DNA of 64,000 nucleotides. Origin: Limnomonas spitsbergensis. Lineage: Eukaryota > Chlorophyta > Chlorophyceae > Chlamydomonadales. Of this stretch, positions 49,800 through 61,123 are shown piece after piece (within the stretch, counting starts at the first letter, position 1; each line of letters opens with the position of its first letter). Position numbers and translations under genes: made by a program. Location: contig JAYJMM010000026.1 of assembly GCA_037349105.1 (NCBI GenBank), forward strand, positions 2,418,001-2,482,000. Direction: 5' to 3'. Under the pieces are notes generated by a model. That model searched no databases. It was given only the letters and a program-made list of their open reading frames with translations, and was not told the origin of the DNA.

Positions 49800-52700
49800 G
49801 TGGCTCTGTGGCTTGTCTGCTGGGACAGGCGTTGAGGCAAGGAGAGCCGGACTGGAGTGAATGCTGTTGGGTCTGTGGCCTGTCTGCTAGGACAGGCGTT
49901 GTGGCAAGGAGAGCCGGACTGGAGTGAGTGCTGTTGGGTCTGTGGCCTGTCTGCTGGGACAGGCGTTGTGGCAAGGAGAGCCGGACTGGAGTGGGTGCTG
50001 CTGGGTCTGTGGCCTGCCTGTTGGGACAGGCGTTGTGGCAATGACAGCCAGTTTGGAGTGAGTGCTGCTGGGTCTGTGGCCTGTCTGCTGGGACAGGCGT
50101 TGTGGCAAGGAGAGCCGGACTGGAGTGAGTGCTGCTGGTCTGTGGCCTGTCTGCTGGGACAGGCGTTGTGGCAATGACAGCCGGTTTGGAGTGAGTGCTG
50201 CTGGGTCTGTGGCCTGTCTTCTGGGACAGGCGTTGTGGCAAGGAGAGCCGGACTGGAGTGAGTGCTGCTGGGTCTGTGGCCTGTCTGCTGGGACAGGCGT
50301 TGCGGCAATGACAGCCGGTTTGGAGTGAGTGCTGCTGGGTCTGTGGCCTGTCTGCTGGGACAGGCGTTGTGGCAATGACAGCCGGACTGGAGTGAGTGCT
50401 GCTGGGTCTGTGGCCTGTCTGCTGGGACAGGGGTTGTGGCCAGGAGAGCCGGACTGGAGTGAGTGCTGTTGGGTCTGTGGCCTGTCTGCTGGGACAGGCG
50501 TTGTGGCAAGGAGAGCCGGACTGGAGTGAGTGCTGTTGGGTCTGTGGCCTGCCTGCTGGGACAGGCGTTGTGGCAAGGAGAGCCGGACTGGATTGAGTGC
50601 TGTTGGGTCTGTGGCCTGCCTGCTGGGACAGGCGTTGTGGCAATGACAGCCGGACTGGAGTATGTGCTGCTGGGTCTGTGGCCTGTCTGCTGGGACAGGC
50701 GTTGTGGCAATGACAGCCGGACTGGAGTGAGTGCTGCTGGGTCTGTGACCTGTCTGCTGGGACAGGCGTTGTGGCAAGGAGAGCCGGACTGGAGTGAGTG
50801 CTGTTGGGTCTGTGGCCTGTCTGCTGGGACAGGCGTTGTGGCAAGGAGAGCCGGACTGGAGTGAGTGCTGTTGGGTCTGTGGCCTGCCTGCTGGGACAGG
50901 CGTTGTGGCAATGACAGCCGGACTGGATTGAGTGCTGTTGGGTCTGTGGCCTGCCTGCTGGGATAGGCGTTGTGGCAAGGAGAGCCGGACTGGAGTGAGT
51001 GCTGTTGGGTCTGTGGCCTGTATGCTGGGACAGGCGTTGTGGCAAGGAGAGCCGGACTGGAGTGAGTGCTGTTGGGTCTGTGGCCTGCCTGCTGGGACAG
51101 GCGTTGTGGCAATGACAGCCGGACTGGATTGAGTGCTGTTGGGTCTGTGGCCTGCCTGCTGGGATAGGCGTTGTGGCAAGGAGAGCCGGACTGGAGTGAG
51201 TGCTGTTGGGTCTGTGGCCTGTCTGCTGGGACAGGCGTTGTGGCAAGGAGAGCCGGACTGGAGTGAGTGCTGTTGGGTCTGTGGCCTGTCTACTGGGACA
51301 GGCGTTGAGGCAAGGAGAGCCGGACTGGAGTGAGTGCTGTTGGGTCTGTGGCCTGTCTGCTAGGACAGGCGTTGTGGCAAGGAGAGCCGGACTAGAGTGA
51401 GTGCTGTTGGGTCTGTGGCCTGTCTGCTGGGACAGGCGTTGTGGCAATGACAGCCGGACTGGAGTGAGTGCTGTTGGGTCTGTGACCTGTCTGCTGGGAC
51501 AGGCGTTGTGGCAAGGAGAGCCGGACTGGAGTGAGTGCTGTTGGGTCTGTGGCCTGTCTGCTAGGACAGGCGTTGTGGCAAGGAGAGCCGGACTGGAGTG
51601 AGTGCTGTTGGGTCTGTGGCCTGTCTGCTGGGACAGGCGTTGTGGCAATGACAGCCGGACTGGAGTGAGTGCTGTTGGGTCTGTGGCCTGTCTGCTGGGA
51701 CAGGCGTTGTGGCAAGGAGAGCCGGACTGGAGTGAATGCTGTTGGGTCTGTGGCCTGTCTGCTAGGACAGGCGTTGTGGCAAGGAGAGCCGGACTGGAGT
51801 GAGTGCTGTTGGGTCTGTGGCCTGCCTGCTAGGACAGGCGTTGTGGCAAGGAGAGCCGGACTGGAGTGAGTGCTGTTGGGTCTGTGGCCTGCCTGCTGGG
51901 ATAGGCGTTGTGGCAAGGAGAGCCGGACTGGAGTGAGTGCTGTTGGGTCTGTGGCCTGTCTGCTGGGACAGGCGTTGTGGCAAGGAGAGCCGGACTGGAG
52001 TGAGTGCTGTTGGGTCTGTGGCCTGCCTGCTGGGACAGGCGTTGTGGCAATGACAGCCGGACTGGATTGAGTGCTGTTGGGTCTGTGGCCTGCCTGCTGG
52101 GATAGGCGTTGTGGCAAGGAGAGCCGGACTGGAGTGAGTGCTGTTGGGTCTGTGGCCTGTCTGCTGGGACAGGCGTTGTGGCAAGGAGAGCCGGACTGGA
52201 GTGAGTGCTGTTGGGTCTGTGGCCTGTCTGCTGGGACAGGCGTTGTGGCAAGGAGAGCCGGACTGGAGTGAGTGCTGTTGGGTCTGTGGCCTGTCTGCTA
52301 GGACAGGCGTTGTGGCAAGGAGAGCCGGACTAGAGTGAGTGCTGTTGGGTCTGTGGCCTGTCTGCTGGGACAGGCGTTGTGGCAATGACAGCCGGACTGG
52401 AGTGAGTGCTGTTGGGTCTGTGACCTGTCTGCTGGGACAGGCGTTGTGGCAAGGAGAGCCGGACTGGAGTGAGTGCTGTTGGGTCTGTGGCCTGTCTGCT
52501 AGGACAGGCGTTGTGGCAAGGAGAGCCGGACTAGAGTGAGTGCTGTTGGGTCTGTGGCCTGTCTGCTGGGACAGGCGTTGAGGCAATGACAGCCGGACTG
52601 GAGTGAGTGCTGTTGGGTCTGTGGCCTGTCTGCTGGGACAGGCGTTGTGGCAAGGAGAGCCGGACTGGAGTGAATGCTGTTGGGTCTGTGGCCTGTCTGC

Positions 52701-53290
52701 TAGGACAGGCGTTGTGGCAAGGAGAGCCGGACTGGAGTGAGTGCTGTTGGGTCTGTGGCCTGCCTGCTAGGACAGGCGTTGTGGCAAGGAGAGCCGGACT
52801 GGAGTGAGTGCTGTTGGGTCTGTGGCCTGCCTGCTAGGACAGGCGTTGTGGCAAGGAGAGCCGGACTGGAGTGAGTGCTGTTGGGTCTGTGGCCTGTCTG
52901 CTGGGACAGGCGTTGAGGCAATGACAGCCGGACTGGAGTGAGTGCTGTTGGGTCTGTGGCCTGTCTGCTGGGACAGGCGTTGAGGCAATGACAGCCGGAC
53001 TGGAGTGAGTGCTGTTGGGTCTGTGGCCTGCCTGCTAGGACAGGGGTTGTGGCAAGGAGAGCCGGACTGGAGTGAGTGCTGTTGGGTCTGTGGCCTGCTT
53101 GCTGGGACAGGTGTTGTGGCAATGACAGCCGGACTGGAGTGAGTGCTGTTGGGTCTGTGGCCTTTCTGCTGGGACAGGCGTTGTGGCAAGGATAGCTGGA
53201 CTGGAGTGAGTGCTGTTGGGTCTGTGGCCTTTCTGCTGGGACAGGCGTTGTGGCAAGGATAGCTGGACTGGAGTGAGTGCTGTTTGCAAA
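49800..53290. repeat. 67-bp minisatellite, array 2, with 938-bp higher-order repeat
   Basis: About 52 units contain GGCCTGTCTGCTGGGACAGG and CGTTGTGGCAAGGAGAGCC, with an alternative CAATGACAGCC variant. Variant patterns recur 14 units (938 bp) apart: the stretch from 51401 is repeated from 52339, and that from 51669 from 52607. The left flank (49625-49800), including a GT-rich run and GAGACGAACTCGAGTGAGTG, is shared with array 1 at 28400-28560. Three units make 201 bp, so a stop-free unit gives frames of up to 707 codons on the minus strand. These are artefacts. Confidence 0.92.
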
Positions 53291-53399
53291 CATAATGTGT
53301 GTGTTTGCAAAACAACCCGTTTCCTGGCTCTGTGGCCCGACTGCTGGACTGGCGTTGAGTTAAGCAGAGCTGGACACACACTGGAGAGCGAGAAGGACA

Positions 53400-53790
53400 C
53401 ACATATCTGAATTTACATCGCTGCATTAGCAGTACAGGTCATGATGTAGCTGATGTAAAGCTGACGCATGTCATGATGTAGCTTAAGTGCCATAAGATTG
53501 ATGAACCAGCAGCTCACATGAGAGCACACATATATATCAACATTGCTGCACTAGCAGCGCAGGTCATGATGTAGCTGATGTGAAGCTGATGCATGTCATG
53601 ATGTAGCTGAAGTGCCATAAGATTGATGCACTAGCAGCGCAGGTCATGATGTAGCTGAAGTGTAGCTGAAGCACCATAAGATTGATGAACTAGCAGCTCA
53701 CATGAGAGCACACATATATATAAATATTGCTGCACTAGCAGCACAGGTCATGATGTAGCTGAAGTGTAGCTGAAGCACGAATGCACCATA
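53400..53790. repeat. Diverged tandem units with ATGTAGCTGA
   Basis: Three to four irregular units of about 90-160 bp contain GCAGGTCATGATGTAGCTGA, GCACATATATAT and CATAAGATTGATGAAC. The TGTAGCTGA motif is shared with the end of dispersed family B, of which a reverse copy lies at 53845-54010. Confidence 0.7.
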
Positions 53791-54062
53791 ACACTACAGT
53801 GATAATCTGGGACCTCTGGGCCGAGCCAGAGTGGATGTCTATTTTCTCACTACTCAGCTACATGTCAGCTACACTCAGGCGGCTGGCTGGAGGCCCCGTT
53901 TGTGGTCAGCCTTGCGGCTCTGGCCATCAGTCTTAAGCCAGTCCAGGTTTGGGCCTTGTCGGGCCTTTGGCGGCCACGGGGCGGCCCGGCAAAGGTGGCC
54001 TCGTAGCCGAAGGAACACTGTATGGGTCTAATGCCAGACTGCACCTGACACCACGCTAAGCC

Positions 54063-54265
54063 TTGCAATTGGTGTTGCTGCTCTTACTGTTGCTGCTCCT
54101 CATGTGCTTCCTTACTGATGTTGCTGCTGTTACTGCTGCGGCTGCTCATGTGCTTCCCTGTTGTTGTTCCTTTTGGTGGTGCTACAACTCCGCATATGCT
54201 TCCCTTACGCTGCCATTGTTGTTGTTACTTTGGTGTTGCTACAACTCCGCATATGCTTCCCTTAG
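54063..54265 (+). repeat. GTTGCTGCT-rich pyrimidine tract before an exon
   Basis: Four imperfect units combine TGTTGCTGCT runs with CTACAACTCCGCATATGCTTCC and end in CTTAG at 54265 and GTTGCAG at 54290, both usable as 3' splice sites. The tract lies directly against the exon 54266-54415. Confidence 0.65.
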
Positions 54266-54415
54266 GCTGCCGTTGTTTTTGTTGTTGCAGCCCCCCTAGC
54301 CATGCTACAAGCGAGGTGGATTGCTGAGTGGTGCGTTGATGGCGGACGGCGCAGGCTGGCAGTGGCGATGGGAGGGGACAGCATGCTGGATATGCTGCTG
54401 AGCCATGCCTGCCAG
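54266..54415 (+). CDS. Second recognisable exon of the unknown split gene
   Basis: From the acceptor CTTAG at 54265 the frame reads AAVVFVVAAPLAMLQARWI and then DGGRRRLAVAMGGDSMLDML and SHACQ, ending at a GTGCGT donor (phase 0 to 0). Helices with AxxWxxxxC and LAVAMGG spacing would suit an ARM/HEAT-type repeat. The alternative acceptor at 54290 gives a different phase that does not fit exon 1. The join to the next exon (59247, phase 1) does not match, so at least one exon is unseen between them. Confidence 0.45.
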
Positions 54416-54727
54416 GTGCGTTCAATGAAAACTCGGCTGAACAATGAAAACCAAAAAAGGCCGTCTGATTTTGGTCGGCAGTTCGGCTTCGTCCGCTTAG
54501 AATTTGAAGGTCCGTAAGTTCCATGGTGTTCATCAGATGTCATGCCTGCCAGGTGTCGGGGATGCCAGGTGGTAGTGATGCAAGGTGACAGTGAAGTTTC
54601 AGGTCTGGGCCATGCGAATAAAAAAGGCTCGGCCGGCTGGGCGCCCGACTGTCTGGTCCAGGGGTCTGGTCGGTAGGAAAATGAAGTAATGGGTGGGGAA
54701 GAAAAGAAATAGGTGGACAACGTAGAA

Positions 54728-55200
54728 GACAAGTAATCAAAGGTGCTGCTGCGCAGCACGAAAAACGGCAGAGCAGTCGGGTAGATGACTTTTCAGGGGG
54801 CAGGTGCAGGTGCGGACGGGGTCACCTGGACCTTATGCAAACCCCCTCGCCATGTTGCAGGATTTCAAAAAATAGTCACACATCTATCGCTGGCCAAGTG
54901 CGTGTTGGTGATGCTGCTTATCGAATTGCGCGTAAAGAAGCGAAGTTGCAGCTTTCGCGTGACACCTCACGTAAATCCGCTGTGAGATCCAGCCTTGGTA
55001 GCTGACTTTCTCGTTTCTGCAACTCGGCCTTTGCGGTCCGACAGGAATAACCTTAAAAAGCATCGCCGGTTGATTTGTGATGTGGCAAGTTTCCGGGTCG
55101 TTCCAGAAACATCAGGCAGACGGATGGACGGACACGGGGTGACTCTATCTGGGGGCTTCGCCCCCAGTGGCCTTCGGCCGCCCGGGGGGGCTCTGCCGGA
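54728..55200 (+). repeat. 470-510-bp dispersed repeat, copy 1
   Basis: Shares with 61519-62026 the blocks GTGCTGCTGCGCAGCAC, CAAACCCCNTCGCCATG, TCTATCGCTGGC, CCGCTGTGAGATCCAGCCTT, GACAGGAATAACCTT and GGCCGCCCGGGGGGCTCTGCC. No open frame is conserved between the copies, so it is a non-coding mobile repeat. Confidence 0.75.
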
Positions 55201-55391
55201 AATCACCACGTATAATGGTGGCTATAGGCCCCGGTTCTATTTTCGGCTATGGCCTATAGGGGATGGGACACTTAATGTTGGCGAATCCGACCTGGGTTGA
55301 TTTTTTCCGGCACAGACCCCAGGGCGGCCGAAGGTCGCGGGGGGCGAAACCCCCAGAGTCACCCCGTGTCTGTCAGTCCGTCCGCCCGTCT
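55115..55391. repeat. Fold-back element with about 70-bp inverted arms
   Basis: The left arm (GACGGATGGACGGACACGGG, then GGGGGCTTCGCCCCC and GGCCTTCGGCCGCC) is mirrored by the right arm (GGCGGCCGAAGG, GGGGGCGAAACCCCC, ACCCCGTGTCTGTCAGTCCG). About 100 bp separate them. The left arm is also the end of the dispersed repeat 54728-55200. Confidence 0.7.
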
Positions 55392-58262
55392 TAACCCCTC
55401 CCCCTCTCTCCTAAACCCTAACACCCCTCCTGTCCCCTAAACCCTACCCCCCTCCCACCCTCTCCCTTAAACCCTAAAATCCCTCCTGTCCCCTAAACCC
55501 TATCCCCCCCCCCTCTCCCTTAAACCCTAAAACCCCTCCTGCCCCCCCAACCCTCAAATCCCCTCCTCTCCCCTCATCCCTTAACACCTCTCCTCTCCCC
55601 TCAACCCTTAACACCCCTCCTCTCCCCTCAACCCTAACACCCCTCCTCTCCCCTCAACCCTAACACCTCTCCTCTCCCCTCAACCCTTAACACCCCTCCT
55701 CTCCTTTCAACCCTAACACCCTCCTCTCCCTTAAACCCTAACACGCCTCATCTCCCCTCAACCCTAACACCCTCCTCTCCCTTAAACCATAACACGCATC
55801 ATCTCCCCTCAACCCTAACACCCCTCCTCTCCCCTCAACACTTAACACCTATCCTCTCCCCTCAACCCTTAACACCCCTCCTCTCCCCTCGACCCTAACA
55901 CCCTCCTCTCCCTTAAACCATAACACGCCTCATCTCCCCTCAACCCTAACACCCCTCCTCTCCCCTCAACACTTAGCACCTATCCTCTCCCCTCAACCCT
56001 TAACACCCCTCCTCTCCCCTCAACCCTTAACACCCCTCCTCTCCCCTCAACCCTTAACACCCCTCCACTCCCCTCAACCCTTAACACCCCTCCTCTCCCC
56101 TCAACCCTTAACACCCCTCCTCTCCCCTCAACCCCTAACACCCCTTCTCTCCCATCAACCCTTAACACCCCTCCTCTCCCCTCAACCCTTAACACCCCTC
56201 CTCTCCCCTCAACCCTTAACACCCCTCCTCTCCCCTCAACCCTTAACACCCCTCCTCTCCCCTCAACCCTTAACACCCCTCCTCTCCCCTCAACCCTTAA
56301 CACCCCTCCTCTCCCCTCAACCCTTAACACCCCTCCTCTCCCCTCAACCCTTAACACCCCTCCTCTCCCCTCAACCCTTAGCACATATCCTCTCCCCTCA
56401 ACCCCTAACACCCCTCCTCTCCCCTCAACCCTTAACACCCCTCCTCTCCCCTCAACCCTTAACACCCCTCCTCTCCCCTCAACCCTTAACACCCCTCCTC
56501 TCCCCTCAACCCTTAACACCCCTCCTCTCCCCTCAACCCTTAACACCCCTCCTCTCCCCTCAACCCTTAACACCCCTCCTCTCCCCTCAACCCTTAACAC
56601 CCCTCCTCTCCCCTCAACCCTTAACACCCCTTCCCTTTCCTCAACCCTTAACACCCCTCCTCTCCCCTCAACCCTTAACACCCCTCCTCTCCCCTCAACC
56701 CTTAACACCCCTCCTCTCCCCTCAACCCTTAACACCTCTCCTCTCCCCTCAACCCTTAACACCCCTCCTCTCCCCTCAACCCTTAACACCCCTCTTCTCC
56801 CCTCATCCCCTAACACCCCTTCTCTCCCCTCAACCCTTAACACCCCTCCTCTCCCCTCAACCCTTAACACCCCTCCTCTCCCCTCAACCCTTAACACCCC
56901 TCCTCTCCCCTCAACCCTTAACACCCCTCCTCTCCCCTCAACCCTTAACACCCCTCCTCTCCCCTCAACCCTTAACACCCCTTCTCTCCCCTCAACCCTT
57001 AACACCCCTCCTCTCCCCTCAACCCTTAACACCCCTCCTCTCCCCTCAACCCTTAACACCCCTCCTCTCCCCTCAACCCTAACACCTCTCCTCTCCCCTC
57101 AACCCTTAACACCCCTCCTCTCCCCTCAACCCTTAACACCCCTCTTCTCCCCTCAACCCCTAACACCCCTTCTCTCCCATCAACCCTTAACACCCCTTCT
57201 CTCCCCTCAACCCCTAACACCCCTCCTCTCCCCTCAACCCCTTACACCCCTCCTCTCCCCTCAACACTTAACACCCCTCCTCTCCCCTCAACCCTTAACA
57301 CCCCTCCTCTCCCCTCAACCCTTAACACCCCTCCTCTCCCCTCAACCCCTAACACCCCTCCTCTCCCCTCGACCCTTAACACCCCTCCTCTCCCCTCAAC
57401 CCTTAACACCCCTCCTCTCCCCTCAACCCTTAACACCCCTCCTCTCCCCTCAACCCTTAACACCCCTCCTCTCCCCTCAACCCCTAACACCCCTCCTCTC
57501 CCCTCAACCCCTAACACCCCTCCTCTCCCCTCAACCCTTAACACCCCTTCTCTCCCCTTAACCCTTAACACCCCTCCTCTCCCCTCAACCCTTAACACCC
57601 CTCCTCTCCCCTCAACCCTTAACACCCCTCCTCTCCCCTCAACCCTTAACACCTCTCCTCTCCCCTCAACCCTTAACACCCCTCCTCTCCCCTCAACCCT
57701 TAACACCCCTCCTCTCCCCTCAACCCTTAACACCCCTCCTCTCCCCTCAACCCTTAACACCCCTCCTCTCCCCTCAACCCTTAACACCCCTCCTCTCCCC
57801 TCAACCCTAACACCCCTTCTCTCCCCTCAACCCTTAACACCCCTCCTCTCCCCTCAACCCTTAACATCCATCCTCTCCCCTCAACCCTTAACACCCCTCC
57901 TCTCCCCTTAACCCTTAACACCCCTCCTCTCCCCTCAACCCTTAACACCCCTCCTCTCCCCTCAACCCTTAACACCCCTCCACTCCCCTCAACCCTTAAC
58001 ACCCCTCCTCTCCCCTCAACCCTTAACACCCCTCCTCTCCCCTCAACCCTTAACACCCCTCCTCTCCCCTCAACCCTTAACACCCCTCCTCTCCCCTCAA
58101 CCCTTAACACCCCTCCTCTCCCCTCAACCCCTAACACTTCTCCTCTCCCCTCAACCCTTAACACCCATCCTCTCCCCTCAACCCTAACACACCCCCTCTC
58201 CCCTCCTCTCCCTTAAACCCTAACACCCCTCCTCTACCCTAAACCCTAACACCCTCCTGAGG
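55392..58262. repeat. 27-bp telomere-like minisatellite
   Basis: About 100 units contain CCCCTCAACCCTTAACACC plus CCTCCTCT. The first units are less regular and contain CCCTAAACCCTAAC, the plant-type telomere motif, from which the array may derive. Because 27 is a multiple of 3, minus-strand frames of up to 359 codons appear (VEGRGGVLR repeats), which I regard as artefacts. The array occupies the intron region between exons 54266-54415 and 59247-59518 and is strongly strand-asymmetric (C/T on plus). Confidence 0.92.
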
Positions 58263-58935
58263 ACTGTCCGCTGATCTATTCAGGATCCATGCCCAATGCA
58301 AGCTGAGGCAGAGAGGGCTTTGACACAGCTGCTGCGCCCAGGTGTGATGTACAAGGGGTGTGGGGTTATGGTGTACTTCCAGGTGTGATGTACTAGGGAT
58401 TTAGGGTGTACCTCCAGGTGTATGGTTGGCATCGGTCCTAATGTACGAATTACGTATACCGTGGACAAAAGTAGACAACAACAATCAACTGTTGTATGGT
58501 TGATACAGTTAGGGGGTAGGGTGTAGGGCGAAGGTAGACTTAAGCTGGATCGAAGCTAGACTACAACAAACACATAATGTACGGGTTATGCGGTTAGGAT
58601 TAGGGGGTTAGGGTTAGGATGAAGGTAGACTACAACAAAAACATAATGTACAGTTGATGCTTACACGCTGTGCCCAGTTTTTTGGGACTTGGGTACCTTA
58701 TATTCGAATAGCCTTCCCTCAAATTTAACGTTCTTTGGGGGTGAGGGTTGTGTCTGAGAGCAGATTGAAGAATCATTATTTGGGTGAGGGATGGCAATCA
58801 GGCTTTCAGCACTGACATTAAGCGGATTTGCATGTCGAGAGAACAGATATATGAATGAAATCTGTCCTGAGGGCAGCAACGAACAATTGATTCTACCCTG
58901 AGGGCAGCATCAAAAAATTTTACATTGTAAAACCC
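58263..58935. other. Stretch without a gene between two arrays
   Basis: Holds diverged precursors of the 42-bp repeat at 58335-58430 (AGGTGTGATGTAC), a pair of short duplications around AACATAATGTACGGGTTATG at 58570 and 58640, and no convincing exon. Confidence 0.4.
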
Positions 58936-59246
58936 ACACCTTCCTCCCCACACCTTCCCCACACCTTCCTCCCCGCACCTTCCCCACACCCTCCTTCCCA
59001 CACATTTTTCCATCACCTTGTTCCCCACACCCTCTCACCTACACCCTCTTCCCCACACCTTCCCCACACCTTCCCCACACCTTCCCCACACCTTCCCCAC
59101 ACCTTCCCCACACCTTCCCCACACCTTCTTCTCCACAAACTCTTCCCCACATCTTCCCCACACCATCCCCACACCATCCCCACACCATCCCCACACCTTG
59201 TTCTCCACACCATCTTCCCCACACCTTCCACACACCTTCCCCACAG
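58936..59246 (+). repeat. 11-bp CCCCACACCTT array ending in a splice acceptor
   Basis: About 25 units of CTTCCCCACAC or close variants (CATCCCCACAC). The last unit ends CTTCCCCACAG, which is the 3' splice site of the next exon, so the array itself supplies the pyrimidine tract. One plus-strand frame runs through the array into the exon, but I take this as chance. Confidence 0.85.
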
Positions 59247-59518
59247 GCGACACTGCAGCCTCTGTCCTGGGCAGGCCGGGCGCGTTCCCGCTGACCCTAA
59301 CTCACATCACCCACGGCAACGCATCCGACGAGCTGGTCGCGACGCTCACCGAGGCTTGTTTGAGCGGCAGCAACTCCAATTGGCATGAGAACGACGGTGC
59401 AACTTCTGCCGCTGGCAGGGGCGCTGCCGCTGCCGCCGCCGCCGCTGCTGCTGCTGCCAGGCACAGGTTGCTGCTGCCGGATGCCTGTGAGGAGGATATG
59501 GAGGAGGTGCTTGCCATG
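59247..59518 (+). CDS. Third recognisable exon of the unknown split gene
   Basis: Between CCACAG and a GTACGA donor the frame reads GDTAASVLGRPGAFPLTLTH, DELVATLTEACLSGSN, a run of twelve alanines encoded by a GCC/GCT repeat, and CEEDMEEVLAM (phase 1 to 0). GC content and codon-like composition contrast with the flanking arrays. The polyalanine stretch is itself a trinucleotide microsatellite inside coding sequence. It joins in phase to the next exon at 61124. Confidence 0.55.
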
Positions 59519-59574
59519 GTACGATGCCGCCTTTCGTGACCATTTGTTTGTACTAGGAAGTCAGTGTTTAGGTT

Positions 59575-59770
59575 CCCGTGATTCAGCTACAGGGCAGCTA
59601 CAGGGCAGCGTCCAGCAGGAGGCCCATGTGGTGGCTAGCTATGCCTTTTGGGCCGCCTGTAGCTGGTAGGTCGGATTGTAGCTGGTAGGTAGGTCAAGGT
59701 TTGGTCCCAATCAGGCCTTTGATTGACGCGGGGCGGCCCACTGAGGGTGGCCTTGTGGCAAAACAATAAG
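59575..59770 (-). repeat. Dispersed repeat family B copy
   Basis: Contains TCAGCTACAGGGCAGCTACAG, GTAGCTGGTAGGT twice, GGTCAAGGTTTGGTCCCAAT and GGCGGCCCACTGAGGGTGGCC, all elements of the family described at 5570. It lies just after the exon 59247-59518. Confidence 0.5.
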
Positions 59771-59794
59771 CACTGCTAGGAGTGTGTAGTACAT

Positions 59795-60418
59795 GGTGTA
59801 CCTCCAGGTGTGATGTACTGGGAGGTTGGACTTTAGGGTGTACCTCCATGTTTGATGTACTGGGAGGGCGTGGTCCAGGGTGCACCTTCAAGTGTGATGT
59901 ACTTGGAGGGTGGGATCCAGGGTGTACCTTCAAGTGTGATGTACTTGGAGGGTGGGATCCAGGGTGTACCTCCATTTTGATGTACTGGGAGGGCGTGGTC
60001 CAGGGTGCACCTTCAAGTGTGATGTACTTGGAGGGTGGGGTCCAGGGTGTACCTTCAAGTGTGATGCACTTGGAGGGTGGGATCCAGGGTGTACCTTCAA
60101 GTGTGATGTACTTGGAGGGCGTGGTCCAGGGTGCACCTTCAAGTGTGATGTACTTGGAGGGTGGGGTCCAGGGTGTACCTTCAAGTTTGATGTGCTTGTA
60201 GGTGGGGTCCAGGGTGTACCTTCAAGTGTGATGTACTTGGAGGGTGGGGTCCAGGGTATACCTTCAAGTGTGATGTACTTGGAGGGTGGGGTCCAAGGTG
60301 TACCTTCAAGTGTGATGTACTTGTAGGGTGGGGTCCAAGGTGTACCTTCAAGTGTGATGTACTTGGAGGGTGGGGTCCAGGGTGTACCTTCAAGTGTGAT
60401 GTACTTGGAGGGTGGGTT
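59795..60418. repeat. 42-bp minisatellite
   Basis: About 15 units contain GTGTACCTTCAAGTGTGATG and TACTTGGAGGGTGGGGTCCA. The length is a multiple of 3, so stop-free frames appear on both strands; they are artefacts. It lies in the intron between exons 59247-59518 and 61124-61344. Confidence 0.9.
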
Positions 60419-60744
60419 TATGTAGTATTGGTTTTCCTCAAGGTGTGATACTGTGATGTACAGAAACTATGTGAGACTGTTAGGCAAAAGGAAGCAGGAC
60501 TGCAGCATATGCGAGACAGCTTAATTGATATATTTGGGGGGAAATGTGCTCTGAAGTGTGAATCAAGGAAGCCGACCCGTTCAGTCAGAGCACTCGGTGC
60601 GCAACCATGCAATAAAGATAAATTTACGCGGGCCTCCTGCCCCTTCCTTGGTGGCTGGTGCGTTTTTTGTAGTGGTACTCGGATGTACTGCTTTCGAGTC
60701 TAAACCCACTGCGAAACTTGGTAGTAGTGCTCAAAACCTTGAAA

Positions 60745-61110
60745 CCTTACCACTGAGCCATTTCTTTGCGTCCCTCTTTACCACTGAGCCTCTCTTTGCG
60801 TCATTTTTTACCACTGAGCTTGTCTTTGCGTCCTTTTTTACCACTGAGCCATTTCTTTGCGCCCTTTTTTACCACTGAGCCATTTCTTTGCGTCCTTTTT
60901 AACCACTGAGCCATTTCTTAACATCCTTTTTCACCACTGAGCCATTTCTTTGCGCCCTTTTTTACCACTGAGCCATTTCTTTGCGCCCTTTTTTACCACT
61001 GAGCCATTTCTTTGCGCCCTTTTTTACCACTGAGCCATTTCTTTGCGCCCTTTTTTACCACTGAGCCATTTCTTCGCGCCCTTTTTTACCACTGAGCCTC
61101 TCTTTGCGTC
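60745..61110 (+). repeat. 31-bp minisatellite abutting an exon
   Basis: About 12 units of ACCACTGAGCCATTTCTTTG plus CGCCCTTTTTT. The last unit lies about 10 bp from the acceptor CGCCAG at 61123, so its T-rich part can serve as pyrimidine tract. Confidence 0.9.
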
Positions 61111-61123
61111 CTCCGCCCGCCAG

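Noticed and set aside
49525..51648. Open frame of 707 codons on the minus strand, and many similar frames to 53426
   Set aside because: The 67-bp unit has no stop in any minus-strand frame and three units equal 201 bp, so the frame is a by-product of the repeat.
55980..58164. Long minus-strand frames made of VEGRGGVLR repeats
   Set aside because: The 27-bp unit is a multiple of 3 and stop-free. There is no non-repetitive sequence in the frame and no start context.
59018..59246. Coding extension of the exon at 59247 through the CCCCACACCTT array
   Set aside because: The frame is open by chance. The last unit ends in a good CACAG acceptor, and the peptide is pure His/Pro/Thr repeat.
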